A stretch of 64,000 nt of DNA from Clitopilus passeckerianus (lineage: Eukaryota > Basidiomycota > Agaricomycetes > Agaricales > Entolomataceae), in NCBI GenBank assembly GCA_944990035.1, contig CALYLX010000030.1:62001-126000 (forward strand). Direction: 5' to 3'. The notes under the pieces were generated by a model, which saw only the letters and a list, made by a program, of their open reading frames with translations, searched no databases and had not been told where the DNA came from. Shown one piece after another: positions 10,231 through 18,957 of this stretch (its first letter is position 1; every line of letters starts with the position of its first letter). Made by a program: the position numbers and the translations under genes.

Positions 10231-12642
10231 TCAAATGTGGGCAGCACGATCACCCAGACCAGTCCATATCGGACGCCTCCTGGGTGGTTGAACGTTAGCA
10301 TAACTTTGCGGTGCTCTAACAGAAAAGTGTACCGCATCGTTGACATCATACCGGCGCTGGATCCAGCCAGAATCGAACCGGTGTCGGGAGAAGGCACACT
10401 TGGACGAGTCAGCCCTGTGGTCCTTGCCGCAGTTGATGCACCTGGGTGCATGGGGACAGGGTGCACCTGCTGGAGTGGCAGGCACCGGGGGATTCGCGTC
10501 AGGCTTCTCCCAACAGCAGTGGGAGAGCTTGCGATGGTTCTGCGTGTCGTGGCCATAGCCACAATGCGCGCAGGAGTTGTACTGCTGCCTGCAAGAGGCA
10601 GTGGGATGACCCCAAGCCCAGCAGCGCTGGCACTGGGGAACGCCAGCATGCACACTGGCAGGGGAGATGTTGCAGAGGCGACCGCCAATGGACACCTTCT
10701 TGTTGGTGATGGACTTGAGGGTGGTACCTGACCTAGAGTCCCAGAAGTCGAAGAAAACCACGCACATGTCATGCGACAGGCTGGCTCGACGGATGCGCGG
10801 CTTCCCAGCAAGCTGGAGCGACGCTGTAGTAGGGTTTTGACGCAGGAGAGCCTCCATTGCGTCAGGAGTGACCGGAGTGCTCTCTGCTGCACCAAGGGTG
10901 TAGTAGGGCACGCCAGTGATGCGGGCGTAAGAACGCGATGCAGGGACCTCTACATTCACGTTGACGATGGGTTGGCCGCCCTCAGTGAGAGGGTACCAAA
11001 CGCGCTGCACAGCGAGCCTGATGATAGCCAAGTCGCCGTGGGTGGGGGTGTCACTGAAGTGAACAATGATTGCGTCACCTCTGCCCACTTCGGCATGGAT
11101 GGCGTTGTTGCGGGAACCTCCATTAGACAAACGAAGGTTGAGGGTGGAGACCGCCTGTTCAGGCGCGATGGGGAGGGGGGCAGGGATAGCATCATCCCCA
11201 GTGCCTCTGCGCACGTAGATGAAGCACTGCCTGCGTGAGGGACCGCGTGTGGTGGATTTGAGCTTCTGCTTCTTCTTCAAAGGAGAGGGAGCAGAGGGGA
11301 GGGGAGAGGACGCTGCCTTGCGCTTGTTGGCATTGGAATTGTCCTTGAGTTGCGCTACTTCATCCCAGGAAAGTCCCGGGAGATGGCGCGCGAGTTCAGC
11401 AAGTTCAGCGCATTGGAGCGCCGTCATGCCAGCAGTGACCTCTGCAAAAGAGCGAGGGGCGGCGTGAGCAGGCCTCCTAGGCGGCTGCGAAGCGACAGAA
11501 GCGTAGGACGCCTTGGGAGCGCGCTGACGCTGTTGTGGTTGCTGCTGCTGCTGCTGGGGCGCATTGGCAGGCTTTGGTGCACGCACAGCATGCGGATTGG
11601 GCGCTCTACGCGGTGTAGCAGGCGCCTGGGGAGGGGGGCGGGCAAACCGGCGCTGGAATTGCATCCAGTTACCCGAATGGATCCGCTCTGGTTGCGGTTG
11701 GGAAGGGGCAGCACCTGTAGCAACACCTGAGTCCGGTCCAGGGACCGGGTTGCTAGGTTGCTGAGATGTTGCTGTGGACTCCTGTCCCTCCATGGGGGCC
11801 GGAGATTTGTGACCAGTGGCAGTGTGTTCCGCGGGTCGGGGAGAGGTAACCTGGGTCCTGGCGCCTTGGGAGGCGCTGGAGGAGGAGGGGGCGCCTGCTG
11901 GGGCAGGGGAGGCCGGTGCTACACCATGCCCTCCTGCAGCAGCAGAGGAGTGTGCGGATGCCGCTGGCGCTGCACCTGAGGAAGCAGCGGCGCGCTTGGG
12001 GCGCTGCTGGGGAGGGGGAGGAGGTAGGAGGCTGTTTAAGGCGTCTCTAACACGCCTGACTTGGGGCACATGTCCTTCATCTACAGAAAGATAGTCAAGG
12101 AAGTGCGAACTCACTGCCTGGGCAACAGTGCTGATAAGGGCATTGGCGATCTCTCGAGCATTCTGCTCGTCGTCAAAGGATGATGCAACCTGCACCATCC
12201 ACCCTTGGATAGTCGAGAGGGAGTCTGTGAGCGCTTCAACGTCATCCTCTGCAGCGCTCTTAGTGGCCTGAAGTGTCAAACCACAGGATTCCGACTCATC
12301 ATGACCAGTAAACAGAGGAAGGAACTCTGTTTGGGAGGGTGAACCAGCCCTAGAGGCAGTTCTGGACTTGGGCTGCGCAACAGCAGCACCAGAGGCGTCC
12401 TTCCTGCGCTTATGCTCAGGGGAGGAGGGGGCGGATGGAGCAGGGCTCTCAGCATACTCAAGACCTTCGTCCTCCTCCATTGCTGGAGTAGGACGCTTGT
12501 TTCGAGCGCCAGAGGGTCCCTGGGGAGTTTCTTCGCCATCAAAAGCGCCATAGCTGCTGCCATGGCCTTTCTGTGGCGTGGAGGGCGTCGAAGGCGGATC
12601 CGGCGGCCGGGTATTCTTCTTGGTGCCTCCTGCACTACTCAT
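10231..12642 (-). CDS. Family A ORF1: gag-like nucleic-acid-binding protein
   Basis: About 803 residues starting MSSAGGTKKNTRPP. A Pro/Ser/Ala-rich N-terminal half contains an acidic helix-prone stretch (AAEDDVEALTDSLSTIQGW) and a poly-Gln run, then SFAEVTAGMTALQCAELAELARHL, a basic KKKQKLK linker, and a conserved domain ending in VFFDFWDSRSGTTLK. The C-terminus has zinc knuckles CQRCWAWGHPTASC, CAHCGYGHDTQNH and CINCGKDHRADSSKC. In this family the protein binds element RNA in a ribonucleoprotein particle. The frame is open 34 codons further upstream, but the MSSAGG start is the one conserved in other copies. The stop lies 10 nt before the ORF2 ATG. Confidence 0.9.
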   Translation of the reverse strand: MSSAGGTKKNTRPPDPPSTPSTPQKGHGSSYGAFDGEETPQGPSGARNKRPTPAMEEDEGLEYAESPAPSAPSSPEHKRRKDASGAAVAQPKSRTASRAGSPSQTEFLPLFTGHDESESCGLTLQATKSAAEDDVEALTDSLSTIQGWMVQVASSFDDEQNAREIANALISTVAQAVSSHFLDYLSVDEGHVPQVRRVRDALNSLLPPPPPQQRPKRAAASSGAAPAASAHSSAAAGGHGVAPASPAPAGAPSSSSASQGARTQVTSPRPAEHTATGHKSPAPMEGQESTATSQQPSNPVPGPDSGVATGAAPSQPQPERIHSGNWMQFQRRFARPPPQAPATPRRAPNPHAVRAPKPANAPQQQQQQPQQRQRAPKASYASVASQPPRRPAHAAPRSFAEVTAGMTALQCAELAELARHLPGLSWDEVAQLKDNSNANKRKAASSPLPSAPSPLKKKQKLKSTTRGPSRRQCFIYVRRGTGDDAIPAPLPIAPEQAVSTLNLRLSNGGSRNNAIHAEVGRGDAIIVHFSDTPTHGDLAIIRLAVQRVWYPLTEGGQPIVNVNVEVPASRSYARITGVPYYTLGAAESTPVTPDAMEALLRQNPTTASLQLAGKPRIRRASLSHDMCVVFFDFWDSRSGTTLKSITNKKVSIGGRLCNISPASVHAGVPQCQRCWAWGHPTASCRQQYNSCAHCGYGHDTQNHRKLSHCCWEKPDANPPVPATPAGAPCPHAPRCINCGKDHRADSSKCAFSRHRFDSGWIQRRYDVNDAVHFSVRAPQSYANVQPPRRRPIWTGLGDRAAHI

Positions 12643-12754
12643 AGTGCAGACAGGCGCGAAAACTGGAGGATTGAGCGGTGTGCAAGTGCTTGAGGGCGAA
12701 TTTGCGTCGCTGTTGTGGCTGTGATGGTGGTGGTAACAGATCAAAGAGGATGTG

Positions 12755-12770
12755 GGATGGCCGTACCATC
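12755..12770. repeat. Target site duplication, right (16 bp)
   Basis: An exact repeat of 6012-6027. The interrupted endonuclease coding sequence of the outer LINE resumes here. Confidence 0.95.
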
Positions 12771-13172
12771 CCCTGGACTAGAGTAGACATTGGCAAAGTG
12801 TATTTGGGCGCCAGAGCTCCCATACAGAGTTGTGACCAACACATCGTTGTGGTTGGCGAGATCAGTGCGAAATGCGGGCCGCATGCCTGCAAGACGCCTA
12901 TGCACGAATGTCATAACGCGCGGACGGTCTGTCTCAGATGCTGGACGCCTAAACATGACCAGCCAATCTGGGTGAGTGGGTGCACCAATCACTGCCTCTC
13001 CCTCAGGATTGGTAGTGGACACAGTGCGTCGAATGAGCCGCCATGAAGGCTCTTGCAGCAGAATCACATCAAAGTCATTCTTACGTTCCTCTAGTAGCGC
13101 AGCAACCAGATCATAATTTCTATTCACGTTCTGTGAAAAGAAGCGGAGAGTATGTACATTGTTGTATCGCAT
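12771..13172 (-). pseudogene. Outer family A LINE, ORF2 N-terminus (5' half of a split gene)
   Basis: Starts MRYNNVHTLRFFSQNVNRN at 13,172 and encodes the first ~134 residues of the AP endonuclease, including LLQEPSWR and QIHFANVYSSPGDGTAI. It is broken at 12,770 by the full-length LINE and continues at 6011. The ORF1 stop of the same element lies 9 nt upstream. Confidence 0.85.
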
Positions 13173-13181
13173 AATGTAAAA

Positions 13182-14628
13182 CTAAGTGCAGGCAGCGCGT
13201 TCACCCCGACCAATCTGAATCGGTCTCCTCCTGGGTGGTAGTACGTCAGTATAACTCTGCAGTGCTTTAACGGAAAAGCCTACCGCATCGTTGACAGCAT
13301 ATCGACGCTGAATCCAGCCAGCATCAAACCGATGTCTTGCAAAAGGGCACTTGGGCGAATCTGCCTCGTGCTCCTTGCCACAGTTGATGCACCTGGGTGC
13401 ATGCGGGCATGGTGCGCCATCAGGAGTGGCAGGCACCGGAGGATTGGCGTCAGGCTTGCCCCAGCAGCAGTGGGCAAGCTTGCGATGGTTGCCCGAATCA
13501 TGGCCATAGCCGCAATGCGCACAGGAGCTAAACTGCTGCCTACAGGTGGCAGTGGGATGACCCCATGCCCAGCAGCGTTGACACTGGGGAACGCCAGCAT
13601 GGACACTTGCAGGGGAGATGAGACACAGACGACCTCCAATTGAGATCTTCTTGTGTGTGATGGCCTTGAGGGAGGTGCCAGACCTGGTATCCCAGAAGTC
13701 GAAAAACACGAGGCATTCCAGCAAGCTGGAGCGCACTAGTAGCAGGATCTTGACGCAAGAGTGCTAAGACGGCGTCAGGAGTGATAGGAGTGCTGCCCAC
13801 CGATCCAAAGGTGAAGTAGGGCACTCCCGTGATGCGTGCATAAGAACGCGATGTAGGGACCTCCACAGAAGCGTGGACAGTGGGGGATGGGCTGTCACCT
13901 TCAGTGACAGGGTACCAGACGCGTTCCACAGCAACCCGGATGATGCCCAGGTCACTATGGGAGGGTGTCTCATCGAAGTAGACGATGATAGCCTTGCCCC
14001 TGCCAATTTCAGCATGGATAGCGCGGTTTTTAGACCCACCAGCGCCAAAGCGAAGGTTGAGGGTGGAGACAGCCTGTTCAGGCGAAATGGGAAGAGGAAC
14101 AGAGACAAGATTGTCTCCACTGCCTCTGGTGGCATAAACGAAGCACTGCTTGCGTGAGGGGCCGCGCGTCGTGGATTTGAGCTTCTGCTTCTTCTTTGAA
14201 GGAGATGGAGCAGTAGGAGGTGGGGAGGACGCTGCCTTGCGCTTATTGGCGTTGGAGTTGTCCTTGAGTTGCGCTACCTCATCCCAGGACAGTCCCGGGA
14301 GATGGCGCGCGAGTTCAGCAAGTTCTGCGCATTGCTGCATACTCATGCCAGCTGATACCTCTGCAAAGGAGCGAGAGGCGGCGTTTGCAAGCCTCTTAGG
14401 CGGCTGCGAAGCGACAGACGCGTAGGACGCTCTGGAAGCGCGCTGGCGCGGTTGTGGAGATTGCTGCTGCTGCTGAGACGCATTAGCGGGGTTGGGTGCA
14501 CGCACAGCATGCGGATGAGGTGCCCTGCGCGTTGCAGGGGCCTGTGGGGCGGGCCTAGCGAACTGGCGCTGCCATTGCATCCAGTTTCCGGGGTTTACCC
14601 GCCCTGGTTGCGATTTGGCTGGAGTAGC
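13182..14628 (-). pseudogene. Outer family A LINE ORF1, 5' part lost
   Basis: The frame enters at 14,628 with TPAKSQPGRVNPGNWMQWQ and continues through SFAEVSAGMSMQQ and SYARITGVPYFTFGSV. Near 13,716 a deletion with frame change separates the main domain from the C-terminal part (VFFDFWDTRSGTSLK, CQRCWAWGHPTATC, CAHCGYGHD, CINCGKEHEADSPKC). The N-terminal half is missing because the LINE at 14,629 joins here. The stop is at 13,182. Confidence 0.8.
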
Positions 14629-16389
14629 TTTTTTTTTTTTTTTTTGATCAAAGCCCTACGCCCCCGGAGGGGGCGTCTGACAATTTATATTCCGGCGCCC
14701 GATCGCAGTCCGGTCACAAGTACCTAGATACATGCATTGTATACTAACATAGGTAAAAACCGTGTTCGTCGAGTGAACTACACTGAATACGAGGTGCACC
14801 AAAAAGCAAGCTAGGGTGGCCCCCGAGGATAAATCTCTCAGCAAGTATGGTAGCGCGCAACACCCCGCAGAAGCAGCAAGAACCCTGGGGGCCAGGCTTG
14901 CCGCTATATGAAGGATGGAGCACTGACGCCTATGCATGGAAAGCCATGCCAGACGCTTCGGCCTGTTCTCTGCGAACAAATTGGTGTGCACCCGGCACCC
15001 AGACAAGGTCGTCAGGGCGCGGCGGTGCAGTGGAGCCTGTTACAGGCATTCGTCGGCAGTGGCCTCCGACAGCGGGAGGGGCACTGCGAACGCGCGTGGA
15101 GGCCTTATCAGGCGGACCACGTCGCCGTGTCTTCCTGGCTTTGGGAAACAGTGGTGGGGGCTGTTGCGATGGGAACGCAAAAGTGGTAGGATTGTTCGCA
15201 AGAAAGAACAAGAAAGACGACAGCTCCCGGCGCAAGCGCTGGTTGGGCCGTCGTTGAAAGTGCGCGCACTGGTGAAGGATGTGTCCCCTCATTTCCAGTA
15301 TGCGCCAGTCGCATGCACACGCTGTCTCCCCATCCAGGTTGAAGCGTGCACGGAATTCACCAATGGGTGCGTGACCCAAGACTGCGCGTGCAAGGCGCGC
15401 AGTGTGCGTATTGGAAGAACCAACACGACGTAGCCAAGGCCCACCTTTGAGGTGAGTGGGCCTCAGGGAAGCACCTTTGTGCATAAGGCGCAAGAAGTTG
15501 TTGCCAGAGTAAGAAGGCTGTTGCAGTAGACAAGTCCACTCATGCAGCATTCTATCCACAGCGCGTTTCCGGGCATACCCAAGGGATGTCCGGGGTTTGT
15601 TACCAGCACCCACCCGCAAGCCAGTGGCCGCCAAGTGAGCACGGTGGTGGATGTCCCAATTGAGTCTTGAAGGGACATGGACAAAGTGGACGTGTCTGTC
15701 AGCGTCACCCGAGAACCAAGCACGTAGTTTGGAGCAGATGGACAGCGAGTGTCCTTGCCCAGAGTGGAGAGACGGGTCCAAAGCCAGACGGATGGCTTTA
15801 GTCGAGTCTGAGAGCACAACTATCTTGAGGCAGTTGTTGCGCAGGACAGCCTTGCTTATAGACAAGTCAATGGCTGCAAGTTCGGCATCATCAGAAAGGA
15901 CTCTGCCTGATGCCATAGTGTACTCTTCTGGCCCAAAGGTGCCATGAAGGAGGGAGCAAGCAGCAACCGCTTGGTGCTTCCTGCTTTTGGGAACAGACGC
16001 ATCAGCTGCCACCAACACTGTAGTGTCAGACAGATCTGCGTCAGCGCGAATCACATCCAAGTGGATGCGACGAGAATCAAGGGCATCCTTAGATGCTGCA
16101 ATGACGGTGTCAAGTGTGACCCTACCAGGGTGCGTATCCAACAGGCGAAGGCCTGGGACCGCTTCTCCATGCACAGGGTTGAGAGGCTCAGAGACGCGCA
16201 CAGCATGTGCGTCAGAATCCACGATCGTAGAGAGCAAGTTGCCGCGCACACGTTGCGACAAGTTGGAGAGAGACGAAGGAAGACGCATTGTTCCTTTGTA
16301 CAGCTGGTGCTTGTCACTAATAAGCGACAGCATAGGGTGGTTGCCAATCAGGGTGCCAATGCGCGCCTGGCCGCGTTCAACCAGTTTCC
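14629..16389 (-). mobile_element. 5'-truncated family A LINE, copy 3
   Basis: A poly-A tail (17 T at 14,629-14,645), hairpin and 3' UTR, then the C-terminal third of ORF2 on the minus strand (open frame from about 16,389 to the stop at 14,930). It carries a full RNase H domain (VAADASVPKS, DDAELAAI, LSDSTKAI) and the complete C-terminus with CACDWRILEMRGHILHQC and a basic KARKTRRRGPP stretch ending SGMAFHA. This is the reference that shows what the full-length copy lost. Its 5' end joins an unrelated block at about 16,390. No duplication of the GGAGTAGC target flank is found there. Confidence 0.85.
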
Positions 16390-17488
16390 CGAAGTTTAAG
16401 GCCCCACCATGCGGTGGGACCCATTGGCCCTGAGATTGCCAGTAGGTCCGGCCTCTTCGGCGTCGGGACATTGCTCTCCCATACTGGTGTCGCCTCTAAG
16501 TGGTTGCAGCGGCCCGTAGACCTTCCCAATTGGTGTCGCGCTGCGGAGTACTGCATCCATTCTCCCTGGGTACCGCACCCTTATCGGCTTACGCGGCTTA
16601 CACGGCACATTGGCCTTCCGACTGGGTATAGAACTCCCACTATGGCATGTCGACTAAGCCTTCCACATTGGGCGAGGCCGTCTTCCACGTATGGTGCATG
16701 GATCTACTGAGCAGACCAACACTCCGGAATCAACTTAAACTCCGACCCGGACTTATTACTTCCGGGGGAGCCGACAGAGGATTAGTCCTCTCGAGCCAGG
16801 GTAGGGGGACTGCCCCATCCTGCTACGGCCCAGTTGAGGTCCGGGGCGCGACCCCCGGCACAACTTTCCCGTTCCAAGGCAGATGGTTCGCTTGATGCCA
16901 ACCGGCGCGGATCCCCAATCTGTCCTCAGTCTCTGTCTCGCCATCACCCTACCCACATGGCACTGTGGGAGTTGTTCTCGGCAGTCTACGGGTGGACATA
17001 TCTGTACGCCCTGCACAGTGATGACTAACGCCCTATTACTAGGGGGTGGGTGACCTGGACCTGGTGACCACATATCTGCTCCCGGTACCAACTTTACCGG
17101 AGAGCTAACCAATTAGGGAGTAAACCCAGGCCGTTCGGCTTGTTTTCATCCCCATACCCACACTTATCGTCCCCTATCCTTTCGGTCCCTTGCGGGCAAA
17201 GTCACGTGACCACTGTGCTTACTTAAGGTTTTCCCATGGTCAGGTGGAACCATCACGCCGCGGCCGTGCCTAGAGCGCTGATAATCAGCTGCAAACCTCC
17301 TTTACCAAGGGAGGACTCATGTCACGTGCTCCTGTCACGTCACGGGGTTGAACCAGTAATCATGTGACGAAGCTGCAGACTTCAGGACCCGCAATGCGAA
17401 AGTTGCAACCTGTGAGGATCGAACCCTCGACCTTGCTGCTGCCTGCCACACAGCTCTGGGTTCACTTAGCAGTTGAGCCAAGTGGCCC
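16390..17488 (-). mobile_element. Unclassified insert with tRNA-like Pol III promoter (SINE-like head)
   Basis: This 1.1-kb GC-rich block is unlike the LINEs on either side and has no convincing ORF. Read on the minus strand, its right end starts with a tRNA-like segment: an A-box-like TGGCTCAACTG (17,480-17,470) and a B-box-like GGTTCGATCC (17,425-17,416), 44 nt apart, as in tRNA-derived SINEs. The T-arm pairing is imperfect, so it is not a functional tRNA. The remaining ~900 bp has no feature I recognise. It could be a long SINE or a composite of fragments. Confidence 0.5.
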
Positions 17489-18957
17489 GCAGCCCACAGC
17501 AACTCAAGGGACTTGCAAGGATCACCCTTGTGGCGAATTGCTTCGTGTGTAGGGAGCTCGCGCTGTTTCGCCCAGCGCATAAGATCCCATGGACGCTTGT
17601 TGGTAGTAGCAATCGTCTGGATCCTACTATCAAAGAACTTGCGCTTGGCCACTTTTGTGGTCCTGCGGAACGCCTTGTAATCGGCGACCGCCTTGGAAGC
17701 GCGATACACTCTGACCCTCAAGATTCCACCAGGACTTTGACTTGGTGGAGATGCGGGCAGTCTTTGAGTTGTTATCCCAAGACCGCTTGATAGCAGTTGC
17801 AACGGCGCCAGTGCAGCGTTCAATTGCCTCTGCTGTTGTGAGACCAGATGTGTCCAGTGCTCGCAAAGAAGAGGACAGCTCCTTTAGAAACTCTTCCTCT
17901 TGCTCGCTGCCCTTTGGCAGAGTGACGCGCTCAGCGGCCAGCTGCACAGGCTGGATAGGGAGCGTGACGGTCAGAGGAGCATGGTCAGAGGGTCCTTTCC
18001 ACTCTGTGACCACGCTGTGTGAAGTCCCTGCAGTGCGACCCACAGGGAGAAAGAATAGATCAATGACTGACGGCCTAAGGCTGACAGCATGCAGGAAGTG
18101 AGTAGGAGTGCGTACTGGTAGTACGCTAGCCTCCAAACCCAGGTCAAGCGCAACATTGCATAGTTCAGTTGCAACATGATTTGTAGAGTTGTAGTCTGGG
18201 TCCCAGACTGACGACTTGCAGTTGAAGTCCCCTGCCATGCATAGCATGCTTGGGAGACGTGGGGCATTGTCACACAACCAGCGAATGGCAGTACCATCCC
18301 TTGGGTCAGAGTAGACATTGGCGAAGTGTATTTGAGCACCAGCGCTCCCATACAGTGTTGTGACCACCACATCATTGTGGTTGGCGAGGTCAGTGCGAAA
18401 TGCAGGCCGCATGCCTGCAAGACGCCTATGCACAAATGTCATAACGCGTGGGCGGTCAGTCTCAGATACTGGACGTCTAAACATGACTAGCCAGTCTGGG
18501 TGAGTGGGAGCACCCACCACCGCCTCCCCTTCCGGGTTGGTAGTGGACACAGTGCGGCGTATGAGCCTCCAGGGAGGCTCTTGTAGCAGGAGGATGTCGA
18601 AATCGTTTTTACGTTCTTCTAGGAGTGATGCAACAAAGTCATAATTTCTATTCACATTCTGTGAATAGAGGCGTAGTAGAGATACATGTTTGTAGCGCAT
18701 AAGAAATATATCAAATGTGGGTGGCACGATCACCCAGACCAGTCCATATCGGACGCCTCCTGGGTGGTTGAACGTTAGCATAACTTTGCGGTGCTCTAAC
18801 AGAAAAGTGTACCGCATCGTTGACATCATACCGGCGCTGGATCCAGCCAGAATCAAACCGGTGTCGGGAGAAGGCACACTTGGACGAGTCAGCCCTGTGG
18901 TCCTTGCCGCAGTTGATGCACCTGGGTGCATGGGGACAGGGTGCACCTGCTGGAGTA
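17489..18957 (-). pseudogene. Family A LINE copy 4: ORF2 endonuclease part and ORF1 C-terminus
   Basis: ORF2 starts MRYKHVSLLRLYSQNVNRN at 18,700, 10 nt after the ORF1 stop (18,711-18,713), and encodes the whole endonuclease (GDFNCKSSVWDPDYN, SDHAPL). A small deletion near 17,715 shifts the frame, and the RT is missing because the sequence ends at the insert at 17,489. On the right, the last residues of ORF1 (CINCGKDHR-like knuckle and tail) run to 18,957, where family B is inserted. Confidence 0.85.

Larger units (their letters stand above)
6028..12754 (-). mobile_element. Full-length family A Tad1-like non-LTR retrotransposon
   Basis: Minus-strand element of about 6.7 kb with a 5' UTR, ORF1 (12,642-10,231), ORF2 (10,220-6,507), a 3' UTR with hairpin (stem ACGCCCCC/GGGGGCGT, loop AGA) and a 17-nt poly-A. 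A perfect 16-bp target duplication flanks it. The order gag with zinc knuckles, AP endonuclease, RT, RNase H fits the fungal Tad1 clade. Both ORFs are free of stops, so it is the youngest and best preserved copy here. A 200-bp deletion relative to the copy at 14,629 (joining CACG at 6520 to CTGTCT) removes the ORF2 C-terminus. Confidence 0.92.

Noticed and set aside
10221..10895. A 225-codon N-terminal extension of the family A ORF2
   Set aside because: The frame is open but overlaps the ORF1 zinc-knuckle coding region, and its composition looks like an out-of-frame reading. The conserved start MRYKH after the ORF1 stop is a better choice.
17400..17488. A genuine tRNA gene on the minus strand
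   Set aside because: A- and B-box-like motifs are present, but the T-arm has mismatches, no acceptor stem pairs, and no anticodon arm is clear. I treat it as a tRNA-derived promoter of a mobile element.
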